55,532 nt of DNA, taken from Clostridium sp. Its GTDB lineage: Bacteria; Bacillota; Clostridia; Clostridiales; Clostridiaceae. Positions 33,610 to 42,943 of the stretch are shown here, in pieces; position 1 is the first letter of the stretch; each line of letters begins with the position of its first letter. The stretch lies in the NCBI RefSeq assembly GCF_029267215.1, contig NZ_JARIDH010000029.1, positions 1-55,532 on the forward strand, in the 5' to 3' direction. Below the pieces are notes generated by a model that was given only the letters and a program-made list of their open reading frames with translations, had not been told where the DNA came from and made no database searches. A program made the translations under genes and the position numbers.

Positions 33610-34080
33610 ATGGAAAAACTTACAGATAGAACTCCTGGAGAGGCTTTAGATGATAATCTAAAGGGATTATATATGGGAATCCATATTTTTGATAGGTATT
33701 CTAAAAAATGCAAATCAAGAGAACTTAAAAATTTACTTAAAGAAGTTATATCTTTATATGAAAAGGAAGCCTTTGAATTATCAAAGAAAATTTCTTCCCT
33801 TGGAAAATCTCCTTCTACTAATATTGGAATTATTGGAAAAGCATCTGAATTAATCTATAACTTAAAAACAGTTTCAGCTGATACAGATAGTGAGATACTT
33901 GAAGAAAGTATTAAATCCTGTAAAACAGGAATAATGATGTTTCAGAAATTTCTAAAAGATAAAGGTTCTGATTTAGACAAGGATTCCTTAAATTTAATAA
34001 AAGATATAATAAAAGAAAATGAAGAGCTAAGCAAAAAACTTAATGAATTTTCAAAGCCTGAGCAAGCTGATTTCTTCTAA
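33610..34080 (+). CDS. Ferritin-like four-helix protein, possibly DUF2383
   Basis: A 156-residue helical protein. Segments such as GEALDDNLKGLYMGIHIFDRYSK and SRELKNLLKEVISLYEKEAFEL suggest a ferritin-like bundle, as in DUF2383/PA2169-type proteins. Clear metal-binding Glu/His pairs are not obvious. The start at 33610 lies 6 bases after AGAGGTG; the GTG at 33601 is part of that site. A 230-bp hairpin element begins a few bases past the stop and may serve as its terminator. Confidence 0.75.
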   Translation: MEKLTDRTPGEALDDNLKGLYMGIHIFDRYSKKCKSRELKNLLKEVISLYEKEAFELSKKISSLGKSPSTNIGIIGKASELIYNLKTVSADTDSEILEESIKSCKTGIMMFQKFLKDKGSDLDKDSLNLIKDIIKENEELSKKLNEFSKPEQADFF

Positions 34081-34084
34081 AAAA

Positions 34085-34314
34085 AGCTCTGTTTTAATGG
34101 AGTGTTGATTTTAGCTATCCTTTCTGACCTACTTAATTTTGCAGAGAGTTTCTATTGAATATTCAAGAACTAATAGCTAAAGCGAAGAACTCCCATAGGT
34201 CAAAGAGCTTCGCTTCTTAAGTCTATTATTCTTCCATATTCAATGAACTCTAAACTGCTTATTAAGATGGTCCAAAAGTTCTATCTAAAATCAACACTAG
34301 GTTAAAACAGAGCC
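34085..34314. mobile_element. 230-bp palindromic miniature element (MITE-like)
   Basis: The ends GCTCTGTTTTAA (34086) and TTAAAACAGAGC (to 34313) are inverted repeats that extend, with gaps, through nearly the whole element (GTGTTGATTTTAG with CTAAAATCAACAC; TTGAATAT with ATATTCAA; GCGAAG with CTTCGC at the tip). It carries no ORF. Its arms recur in shorter form at 20188, 20253, 24758 and 39386. This looks like a non-autonomous transposable element, although I see no clear target duplication. Confidence 0.6.
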
Positions 34315-34364
34315 TAAGAAAAAATTTAACTACTTCTTAATAAACAAAGCTTTCTTGATAAAAA

Positions 34365-35267
34365 TTAAATAGCCCACTTTTTATCCTTAGTAAAAGAAAC
34401 ATTTAACCACTTTTCATAAGTAATATGTTTTAGTGACTCAAAGATTTTTTCTCTTAAATCATCCATATCATCTAATTTACTTATTTCACTACTGTCATTA
34501 TAAATAAAATCTATTTCTATTCTTAAATTTCTTCCACTTTTAGAAACTCTAGTTATTGATTCTTGAAAATTATACTTTTCTTCTATATTATTTATAACTT
34601 CTTTAATTTCTAAAGTTAAGTTATCATCTGCTTTAAATTCTACTAACTCTTTGAAGGCCTGTATTAAGGCTTTAATAGGCATTTTTAAGAATATGGTTGA
34701 ACAAATTACAACCATGGAAGGATCTACATACTTATTAAACCAAGCTAATTCTGTATTTTTTAATAAATTTGCTACTAAGAAACCTAATAAAACTCCAAAA
34801 CTTAAAAGAGTATCCATAAGCCACTGATTTCCTTCCACAAACAAAAGATTAGATTTTATCTTTTTACCTTTTTTCTTCAAGAAAGCATAGGCTATACCAC
34901 ATCCTAAAGTAGATATTAAGGCATATATAAGTGCAGATCCATATTGAACCTCATTTCCTCCTGATAAAATGTCAATTATTCCTCCCCCTAAGGAATATAT
35001 ACACATAAAAAATATTGCTAATGATTTTATTATTATAATAACAGGTTCTATCATTCTTTTTCCAAAAGGATATTTATCCTCTTCTTTTTTATTAATGTAA
35101 TTACTTCCAACAACAGATAAAATAGATAATCCTAAACTAATTAATGAATATATTCCATCAAATAAAATCATTTCAGATTCTATAGCTCATCCCCAAGCAA
35201 TTCCTAAAACTGCAAAAAATAAAGCACCTAAAGCTGATATCTTTAATAAATTTGTTTCTTTATTCAT
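34365..35267 (-). pseudogene. Cation diffusion facilitator family transporter, interrupted by in-frame TGA
   Basis: Translation from the ATG at 35267 (behind GGGGTG) gives a normal CDF N-terminus through ALFFAVLGIAWG, then TGA at 35189-35187. The same frame then resumes AIESEMILFDGIYSLISLGL to the end at 34365. Without the stop it is a ~300-residue cation-efflux protein with six helices and a C-terminal soluble domain. The TGA probably replaces a sense codon such as TGG. Internal ATGs, for example at 35171, have no good ribosome site. Either the gene is inactivated, or this is a sequencing error or read-through. Confidence 0.8.
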
Positions 35268-35438
35268 AAATTTCACCCCATAAAATAATTCTATAGAATT
35301 ATTTTATACTTTTTTATGTTCTTTTTTCACTCATCAATAAGTTATATAAAAAGCACTAATACATTTTCCTTTTTATTCAATTTTTTTATTAAAAAACACT
35401 TTAATCCATTTTTTATCATATAAGCCTCCTATTTTATA

Positions 35439-36446
35439 TTATTTTTTTAATTTTCTCTCAATTTTCTCTTTAAGTAAAATTGATTTTTCTGAGAGATAAT
35501 ATGGATATACAAAGGTCAAATACATATTTATTGATTTTAATGCTTCCTCCAAATCCCCTGCTATAAATTGTGCTTTAGCTAGATTGTACCAATAAATTGG
35601 TGAAGATGATTTTTCCTCTGCACCCTCTTCATAATATTTCATTAAATCATTATGGTACTTACTATATAAATTCTCGTCCTTAACTCCTTTTACTCCCCAT
35701 CTACTCTCCTCTAAATTTTTCTCTGTATTTTTTCTGAAATTTTTATTTATTAGGTTTCCAACTGAAATAACTCTTTGTTCTATTAAGTAAAAATCTCCCT
35801 TTTCCCATTTAATTTGACTTTCAATATCTCCAATATAATCAGCATCTGATTTTCCTAAAATCTTTTGATAAATTTTTAAATTAGCTACATTACTTCCTAA
35901 TTCATAAAAAGCATATGAATTATAAACTCTACTTATATTAACCCTCTCTTTCCCATGTTTAAGATTTCCATTTTTATAATATACAAAATCTAAGTAATAT
36001 TTAAAATTTTCACTTATATCTATAATATATTTTTTATTTATTTTTAAATTCAAAACCTCAACCCTATAGTTCTCCTTATATTTTGCTGTAATTTTGTTAT
36101 TTTCAAAAAAAACATCGCTATTAAATACTTCTACTATTTCTCCAGCTTGCCAAGAAAAAATATTGCTTCTCATATATCCTCCATGATATGGAACTATACT
36201 CCTAACTAATATTTCTTTCTTCTTATTATCTATAAAACTTTCCAAAGATAAATCAAATTTATAATTTTCATTTTCCAGCTCTATCTTACATGTTTTCCCA
36301 CAACTTTTTTCTTCTATCAATATATATGTTCTATATTCACATCTATTATCTAAAGATGATATTAAATAAACATCATCATACACTCCATCGCCTGTAACAT
36401 CCCCTAATTTATGAGCTAAAACCTTCTCATTAAAGCTTAAAATCAT
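35439..36446 (-). CDS. Uncharacterised protein with FG-GAP/calcium-loop motif and C-terminal TPR-like segment
   Basis: A 335-residue protein. Near the start, LGDVTGDGVYDDVYLI resembles the Asp-rich calcium loop of VCBS/FG-GAP repeats. The centre is beta-rich. The last ~70 residues (SPIYWYNLAKAQFIAGDLEEALKSINMYL) look like a tetratricopeptide repeat. No signal peptide is present. GGAGG lies 7 bases upstream of the ATG. The function is unknown; a sensor or scaffold role would be a guess. Confidence 0.78.
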   Translation of the reverse strand: MILSFNEKVLAHKLGDVTGDGVYDDVYLISSLDNRCEYRTYILIEEKSCGKTCKIELENENYKFDLSLESFIDNKKKEILVRSIVPYHGGYMRSNIFSWQAGEIVEVFNSDVFFENNKITAKYKENYRVEVLNLKINKKYIIDISENFKYYLDFVYYKNGNLKHGKERVNISRVYNSYAFYELGSNVANLKIYQKILGKSDADYIGDIESQIKWEKGDFYLIEQRVISVGNLINKNFRKNTEKNLEESRWGVKGVKDENLYSKYHNDLMKYYEEGAEEKSSSPIYWYNLAKAQFIAGDLEEALKSINMYLTFVYPYYLSEKSILLKEKIERKLKK

Positions 36447-36593
36447 ATATTAACCTCCATATATGTTTACTATATTATTAGTTTATATGCCATTTACTTA
36501 TCTGTTACTTTCCCTTAAAAACAAATGAATTTTAATTATAATTAGTTTATAATTAAAATAATACATAACACATTAAAGATTGGAGAGAACAAA

Positions 36594-37265
36594 ATGACCA
36601 AAAGCAAAAGAAAATTTCTAACTTGGATTTTATCACTTCTAATTTTGATAGCTGCTTCTTACTTTGGAGTACGTGCAATTTATAAAAATTATTTTGCCCC
36701 TCAAGTTGAAGTAACCCCAATAAATTCTAATATACAACTAAATAACTGGAATCTAATAAAAAAATTTCTTCCTACAAATGTTGATTTATCATTAAAACAA
36801 CTAAAAGTTGAATCTTCTACAGAATTTACAGATTCAGAATTAACAGATATTTTTATATTAGCTTTAAGAGAAAACCCTGAAGCAACAAAAGATATTACTG
36901 GGCTAAAAGTTATTATAAAAAATAAGGATATAAACATATATGCAAATTTTTTATATAAGAATATTCCAATGCAAGGAAAACTTGTATTTACAGCCCAAAG
37001 CAAAGATGGAAAAGGAATCTTCCACTACAAAGAAGGTAAGGTAGGTTTTATTGATATTTCAAAAGATACAATTTTTAAAAATCTTAAAGATACATCCCTA
37101 TTGTCTTTTTATAAAGAAGATGGAGATATAATACTTTCATTTAAAGATGTTATTAAATATATTCAAATTAAATCTATAACAACAGAAAATAATAAAATAG
37201 ATATAGTATTTAGTGGTACAGTCCCTCTACTTAGTGCTATCTTACCAAATATAAATTCAAAATAA
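36594..37265 (+). CDS. Uncharacterised membrane-anchored protein
   Basis: A 223-residue protein with a basic start (MTKSKRKF), one hydrophobic helix (~residues 9-28) and an extracytoplasmic beta-rich domain of ~190 residues. The architecture resembles YpmS/DUF2140-type proteins, but I cannot confirm the family. GGAGAG lies 6 bases upstream of the ATG. It diverges from the 35439-36446 gene and ends in a strong terminator. Confidence 0.78.
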   Translation: MTKSKRKFLTWILSLLILIAASYFGVRAIYKNYFAPQVEVTPINSNIQLNNWNLIKKFLPTNVDLSLKQLKVESSTEFTDSELTDIFILALRENPEATKDITGLKVIIKNKDINIYANFLYKNIPMQGKLVFTAQSKDGKGIFHYKEGKVGFIDISKDTIFKNLKDTSLLSFYKEDGDIILSFKDVIKYIQIKSITTENNKIDIVFSGTVPLLSAILPNINSK

Positions 37266-37287
37266 TTCTTAACTTAAATTAGACTAT

Positions 37288-37316
37288 AAAAGGCTAACAT
37301 TTTTTGTTAGCCTTTT
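37288..37316 (+). terminator. Terminator after the membrane-anchored protein gene
   Basis: Perfect 11-bp arms AAAAGGCTAAC (37288-37298) and GTTAGCCTTTT (37306-37316), with a T-rich loop and tail. Confidence 0.88.
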
Positions 37317-37453
37317 ATATTACTTATAATTAAATAAATTTATTTAAAATATCAAAGATATAAATACTAATCATATTAACTTATAATTCTTCAAAACATA
37401 AATTTCAATATTTGTGGAACAATAATCCTAATTAATTTATTTAGGTGATTTAT

Positions 37454-39379
37454 ATGATTAATAAACTTATTAAAAAATGCAATTTAGATATTCAATCAAT
37501 GAAACAAGAGGGAACAATAGCTTTTTTAACTTTTTTAATATGCTGGAGATTTTTTGGTATTGAAAATGCAATATTAGCCTATCCCATAGCTTTAACCTCT
37601 TCAATATTAAGAAAAGAAAACTTTAATATAAACCCAATTGAAAATACAATTTATCTTATAATACTTGACCTATCCCTAGTTATTATATCTTTTATTGCTA
37701 CCCAAAATATATTTTTAGGCTTTTTCATAAATATGTTTACTATATTTTTTATAGCTTATAAATTTTCAATTGGCTATAACCCCCTATTTTATAAACCTTT
37801 TCTTATGCTTTATATATTCACTAGTTTTTACACCGTAGATTTTTCTCTTCTACCTAAAAGATTATTATCAATACTTTTCGGATTTTCTTTAATAATAATA
37901 TTTCACTTATTCTTAAATAAAATCTCTTATAGAGCCTTGGTAAATGAAAGCATAAGTAATTCATTAAAGGAACTTATAATGCAAACTGAAAATATTTTAA
38001 ATGGATCTTATAGTGTAGATTTGCAAAAATCAATATGCAAGGAACTTGATTCTATTTGTTATAACATTTATACAACTAGGAGCCGTAAAAGCTTAACAAA
38101 TAATATTGGAAGCATACAATTTAAAATTTACATAATATTAGAAAACTTAAATTTAGAATTTAAAAATTTAAATTCTATCTACTCTTCCCAAACCAAGAAA
38201 AGTAAAATTATAACCTCATTTTTAAAAGAATTAATACCTACATTTAATGAATTAATATGTTACATAAGTGATGAAGAAAATTTCTTAAAGTTAGAAAAAA
38301 GGCTAAAAAAAATTAATAACTTCCATGAAAAAATACCGAATCATTTTGTATTTATGCATGATATATCAGTATCATTAAACAATCTTTACCTTTATTTAGC
38401 TGATATAAACACTTTAGAGGAAAAACTTAAATACAAACCCTACTACTCTTTAAAAAATACAGATAAAACTCAATTTAAATTTAGAGAAAATCTCCATTTG
38501 GGTTCTATAAAGTTTAATTTTTCTCTTAGAATTTCTTTAACTTTAAGCGTAGTTTTACTTTTAGGTTCTCTACTTGATTTAACTAAAATAAGTTGGCTTG
38601 GAATAACTATTATGTCAATAATGCAACCTTATTATGAGGATACCCTTAAAAAGAGTAAGGATAGGTTTAAAGGAAATATTCTTGCAGTTTTAATCATAAC
38701 CATACTATTAAATGTTTTTCAAAACAAATTTATTTATTTCTTAACACTTACCTTAACCCTTTATTTAACGTACTCATTTAAAAGCTACTACAAACTTTCT
38801 CTATTCACAGCTATTTCTGCTATATGTATGGCATCCTTAACCTACGAAGTAAATACTGTTTCCATATATAGAATTTCTTATTTATTACTAGGAATTTTAA
38901 TTACCTATTTAGCAAATAAATTTATATTTCCTTACAGCTTAGATAAAGGAATTAAAGAACTTAGCTTTAAGCTTATAAAAACACTAAATCTTTTATTTTT
39001 AGAACTTATTAAAATTAATGAAAAAAATGAATGCTTAATTTTAAACCTTCTAATTCACATTAACCTTATTTCAAATAAGCTTTCTCTTAGAAATATACAA
39101 AAGCAGTATGAAAATATAAATTTACTTCTTGAATCAGTACAATTTTTAAGTATAAACTTATCCTACTACACTCTTCTTAAGAAAGATTTAGGATTAGTAT
39201 GTGGTGTTAATAAGGATAACCTAATACAATTACAAAAAAATCTTCAAAATTTAATAGATTCAAATTCCTCATTAGATGAAATAATCATATTTTTAAATAG
39301 CACTTTAGATTCCTTAATAAATTGTCCTTACTCCGAAAAAACAAAATACACCTTTTACTCTAATGGACTTATAATTTAA
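37454..39379 (+). CDS. FUSC-family (aromatic acid exporter-like) membrane protein
   Basis: A 641-residue protein with two blocks of about five to six hydrophobic helices (residues ~15-155 and ~345-490), each followed by a long helical cytoplasmic part. This is the layout of FUSC/YccS-type proteins. The second block begins FNFSLRISLTLSVVLLLGSL and contains GITIMSIMQPYYEDTLKKSK DRFKGN, similar to the conserved family region. The substrate is unknown. The start at 37454 lies 6 bases after AGGTG. A copy of the dispersed repeat follows directly downstream. Confidence 0.82.
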   Translation: MINKLIKKCNLDIQSMKQEGTIAFLTFLICWRFFGIENAILAYPIALTSSILRKENFNINPIENTIYLIILDLSLVIISFIATQNIFLGFFINMFTIFFIAYKFSIGYNPLFYKPFLMLYIFTSFYTVDFSLLPKRLLSILFGFSLIIIFHLFLNKISYRALVNESISNSLKELIMQTENILNGSYSVDLQKSICKELDSICYNIYTTRSRKSLTNNIGSIQFKIYIILENLNLEFKNLNSIYSSQTKKSKIITSFLKELIPTFNELICYISDEENFLKLEKRLKKINNFHEKIPNHFVFMHDISVSLNNLYLYLADINTLEEKLKYKPYYSLKNTDKTQFKFRENLHLGSIKFNFSLRISLTLSVVLLLGSLLDLTKISWLGITIMSIMQPYYEDTLKKSKDRFKGNILAVLIITILLNVFQNKFIYFLTLTLTLYLTYSFKSYYKLSLFTAISAICMASLTYEVNTVSIYRISYLLLGILITYLANKFIFPYSLDKGIKELSFKLIKTLNLLFLELIKINEKNECLILNLLIHINLISNKLSLRNIQKQYENINLLLESVQFLSINLSYYTLLKKDLGLVCGVNKDNLIQLQKNLQNLIDSNSSLDEIIIFLNSTLDSLINCPYSEKTKYTFYSNGLII

Positions 39380-39385
39380 AAATTA

Positions 39386-39482
39386 TGTTCTGTTTTAAAA
39401 GAATATTGATTTTAGCTAGCCTTTTAGATTTGCTTATTAAGATGGACATAAAGGTCTATCTTAAATCAACAATAATTTAAAA
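39386..39482. repeat. Short copy of the palindromic dispersed element
   Basis: TGTTCTGTTTTAAAAG...TTGATTTTAGCTAG at the left and CTATCTTAAATCAACAAT at the right are inverted repeats related to those of 34085-34314. The central 130 bases are missing. It follows the FUSC-like gene's stop by 6 bases. Confidence 0.6.
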
Positions 39483-39499
39483 TATAAATAAAAATTAAA

Positions 39500-39549
39500 A
39501 AGCATTTATAAAAATATAATAATAAAACTTATTTTTATAAATGCCTTTT
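39500..39549 (-). terminator. Terminator after the SNF2 helicase gene
   Basis: A fifteen-plus base stem (39502-39516 with 39530-39544) around GCATTTATAAAAATA, followed on the minus strand by TTTTTAATTTTTATT. Confidence 0.88.
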
Positions 39550-39560
39550 ATATATTAAAA

Positions 39561-42500
39561 TTACACTAAATAATCAACCTTAAATAAATCCATTAATTCC
39601 TCTTCACTTAAAGAATTAAATGCATTACCACAACAAGCTTCTCCTTCCTCAATAACCTTTGATATTAAAGCTTTCTTTTCTTCCTGAAGTGCTACAACCT
39701 TCTCCTCAATTGTTCCTTTAGAAATAAGTTTTATTACTTCCACCACATTTTTTTGCCCTATTCTATGAGCTCTATCTGTGGCTTGGCTTTCAACAGCTGG
39801 ATTCCACCAAGGATCAAAATGTACTACAATGTCAGCTGAAGTAAGATTAAGTCCTGTTCCACCAGCCTTTAAACTTATTAAAAATACAGAATTATCTCCC
39901 TCATTAAAGGCCTTAACCATATCCATTCTTTTCTTAGAAGAAACACTTCCATCTAAATAACTAAATTTAATTTTTTCTCCATTTAATCTTAAGGATATAT
40001 TTTTAAGAATAGATGTAAATTGAGAAAAAACAAGTATTTTATGTCCTTCCTCTATTCCTTGATTTAATATTTCTATTAAAGCTTCAATCTTTGCACTCTT
40101 TCCTTTATAATCATTTAAAACAACTGATGGATCTAAAGCTAACTGTCTAAGTTTAGTTATATAAGATAATATCTCTATCTTACTCTTATTAAATTCCTCA
40201 CTATCTTGTTTCTTTTCAACTATTGAAAGTGCATTTTTAGCATATACTGAATAAACCTTCTTTTGATTCTCTTCTAAGTCTACTAAAAGCATCTTTTCAA
40301 TTTTATCTGGTAATTCTTTTATTACATCTTTTTTCTTTCTTCTTAAAATGAATGGGTTTATTAGGTTATGAATTTCTTCTAAAACCTCTTCACTTTCATT
40401 CATCTTCTTATAATATCTAGAAGTAAATCTTTTTCTATCATATAAATATCCAGGCATTATGAAATCAAATATAGACCAAAGTTCCATAAGTGAATTTTCC
40501 ATAGGGGTTCCTGACAAAGCAAATTTTAAATTAGCCTTAACCTCCTTAACTGCCTCAGAATTTTGAGAATCTGGATTTTTAATTGCCTGTGCTTCATCTA
40601 TAAAACAATAATCAAAACTTATTTTTTTATATTCTTCTAAATCTCTTTTTAATAAATTATATGTTGTTATTACTACGTCTATATTTTCCCTATCTTTTAA
40701 TAAAAGTTCTCGTTTTTCTTTTCCTTCATTTAAAACCTCTACTCTTAAACTAGGTGCAAATTTTAAAAATTCCTCTTTCCAATTATAAATTAAGGAAGTT
40801 GGAGCCACTACTAGACTTTTTTTTCCCTTATTAGAAAGCATAAAAGTTATGGCTTGAAGTGTTTTCCCAAGTCCCATTTCATCCCCTAATATTCCACCTA
40901 AACCTAAGTGTTCTAAGGTTTTAAGCCAGTTATATCCAAATTTTTGATAAGGTCTAAGTTCAGCTTTTAAATCTTCTGGAACCTTAAACTCTAACTTTTT
41001 AATATTTTTAAATTTTGATTTTATATCATTTAAACTCTTCTTACCTTTTATATACCTAATTCCATTCTCCTCAATAAAATTAGCTATATATAATGCTCTA
41101 TTATTTCCAAGTTCTAAAGTATTTTCTTCTAAATTTCCATCCAAAGAATCTAAAAGCTTCAAGAATTGTTTTAACTCCATTTCCTCTAAATCTAAAAACT
41201 CTCCACTTTTAAGCTTATAGAATTTTGTATTTTCTCTAAAGGCCTTTAAAATATCCTTTGTTTCTTCCTTTTTAATATCTCCTATCTTAAAGTCAAATTC
41301 AAAGTAGTTATATCTTCCTGGTTTTATTTCTCCCTTTATTCCCTTACTTCCTATACTCTTAATCCCTTTAAAGTTTTCTGAGTAATAAACATCTCCAAGT
41401 TCCTGTAACTTATTTATATCATATTTAAAAAAGCTAAATATATATTCATCACCTAAGGTAAAATAAAACCTATTATTAATCTCTTCAAAACAAAATCTTT
41501 CAATCTTCTCTAATACTTCTTTTTCTTTCTTAATATCCCTATATATTATCTTTTCCTTACAATCTTCAAATATATTAAACTCATATGCTCCATATCTTAC
41601 TTTAATAGTTAATAAAACATCATTTTTCTCTTTATCAAAATAAAAATTAAATTTAACTGGTTCTAATACAGTTTTGCTTAATATACTTTTAGAAAGCTCT
41701 ACATTTTCACTTACCTCTCTTAAATCTGGTATAAGTTCCCTAAAAATTCTTTCCTCATCACATTTATCTATTTTTAATACCTTCCCCTCTGAAAATACAT
41801 TTATATAATTTTTTAGTTTATAGCAAAACTCTTTTTTAGGAAGATATATTGTTGTGCCGTATAAAAACACATCCCCCTTATCTCCTAATACTTTGGGCAT
41901 ACCATTTTGAGAGCTTAGTTCATATGCAAACCTTTCTTCTTTTAATGAAAAATCAACTGGTACATCCTCAAAGGATATTTCTCCATGAACTGGCTTATAA
42001 AAAAATCCTTCATTTAAGTAAACTCTATGATTTCTTATTATGTAAAAGAATTCTCTAACCATATAATTTGGAATTTTTATATTTTTACCACTTACTAAGG
42101 AATCTCTATTTCTTAAAAATCCCTTTATAGGTTTCTCTATTTCCTTTAATGTTTCTATAAACTCTATTAATTCCTTATCCTTAGAAGAAAAACTTTGTTC
42201 TTTTATATTAAAGGTAAAAGCTTTGCTATACTTAACAGGAATCTTATTATAATAAGAAACTAAAAACTGTTCTATATCTTTTAAAATATAAAGCTTATTA
42301 GAAGGCATACTTTTTGTTCCTATTTTAAACTCTGCTAAAAGACTATTACTCCATTCATTTTTATTAATATAAACTTCTAATTTCAATTTTTCTTTTTTTC
42401 TATGATTATCAAGAATTAAATCTAATAAGGAATTCTCTCTTTTTAAAGAAACTATATTTTTATTTTCAACAAAAACCTTTTCCTTAGCTAACTGTCCTAA

Positions 42501-42812
42501 AGATTTATAAAATGTAGCCACTAAATGCTTACAACAATAATTTTCCTTGCTAAACTCATGCTTTTCATAGTCTAAACAAGTACAATAAGTTGATAATATC
42601 CCCTTTGTTCTAATATCCATTTCAAGTTTTGTACTATACTTACTAAAAAGCTGTTCTGATATTACCTCTCCACTTATAGATATTAAATCCTCTTCTTTTT
42701 CTATATTCACACTTTCAACTAAATCATTGCTAAGAACTCTTTGCCCTTTGCTATAATTTCGTCCTGATGTTTCTTCTTTAAATCTCTGTAACAATAAATC
42801 TTCAACTGACAT
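39561..42812 (-). CDS. SNF2-family helicase with N-terminal SWIM zinc finger
   Basis: A 1083-residue Swi2/Snf2 ATPase. The N-terminus carries a SWIM finger (CTC near residue 75, then CCKH), followed by a long SNF2-associated region. The C-terminal ~450 residues are the two RecA-like lobes: motif I DEMGLGKT (~644), motif II DEAQ (~740), SGTPMENS, FSQFTS and motif VI QATDRAHRIGQ. It should translocate on double-stranded DNA and remodel protein-DNA complexes. AGGAG lies 6 bases before the ATG. It forms a single-gene unit. Such proteins are common in Firmicutes but their cellular role is poorly defined. Confidence 0.92.
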   Translation of the reverse strand: MSVEDLLLQRFKEETSGRNYSKGQRVLSNDLVESVNIEKEEDLISISGEVISEQLFSKYSTKLEMDIRTKGILSTYCTCLDYEKHEFSKENYCCKHLVATFYKSLGQLAKEKVFVENKNIVSLKRENSLLDLILDNHRKKEKLKLEVYINKNEWSNSLLAEFKIGTKSMPSNKLYILKDIEQFLVSYYNKIPVKYSKAFTFNIKEQSFSSKDKELIEFIETLKEIEKPIKGFLRNRDSLVSGKNIKIPNYMVREFFYIIRNHRVYLNEGFFYKPVHGEISFEDVPVDFSLKEERFAYELSSQNGMPKVLGDKGDVFLYGTTIYLPKKEFCYKLKNYINVFSEGKVLKIDKCDEERIFRELIPDLREVSENVELSKSILSKTVLEPVKFNFYFDKEKNDVLLTIKVRYGAYEFNIFEDCKEKIIYRDIKKEKEVLEKIERFCFEEINNRFYFTLGDEYIFSFFKYDINKLQELGDVYYSENFKGIKSIGSKGIKGEIKPGRYNYFEFDFKIGDIKKEETKDILKAFRENTKFYKLKSGEFLDLEEMELKQFLKLLDSLDGNLEENTLELGNNRALYIANFIEENGIRYIKGKKSLNDIKSKFKNIKKLEFKVPEDLKAELRPYQKFGYNWLKTLEHLGLGGILGDEMGLGKTLQAITFMLSNKGKKSLVVAPTSLIYNWKEEFLKFAPSLRVEVLNEGKEKRELLLKDRENIDVVITTYNLLKRDLEEYKKISFDYCFIDEAQAIKNPDSQNSEAVKEVKANLKFALSGTPMENSLMELWSIFDFIMPGYLYDRKRFTSRYYKKMNESEEVLEEIHNLINPFILRRKKKDVIKELPDKIEKMLLVDLEENQKKVYSVYAKNALSIVEKKQDSEEFNKSKIEILSYITKLRQLALDPSVVLNDYKGKSAKIEALIEILNQGIEEGHKILVFSQFTSILKNISLRLNGEKIKFSYLDGSVSSKKRMDMVKAFNEGDNSVFLISLKAGGTGLNLTSADIVVHFDPWWNPAVESQATDRAHRIGQKNVVEVIKLISKGTIEEKVVALQEEKKALISKVIEEGEACCGNAFNSLSEEELMDLFKVDYLV

Positions 42813-42892
42813 ACTTTCTCCTCTATTAAAAGTTCTTCATATCTTACCATTATAACATAAACTTAATTTACTAAAAAAATAAACTTACAAAA

Positions 42893-42932
42893 AAATATCA
42901 GATATAAACTCTCTTATTTATATCTGATATTT
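42893..42932 (-). terminator. Terminator after rbsR
   Basis: A perfect 16-bp stem (42893-42908 with 42917-42932), followed by TTTTTTTG on the minus strand. Confidence 0.9.
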
Positions 42933-42943
42933 ATTATAAAGCT

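Noticed and set aside
35187-35189. Selenocysteine or other recoding at the in-frame TGA
   Set aside because: I see no SECIS-like hairpin, and the family has no cysteine or selenocysteine there; a nonsense change is simpler.
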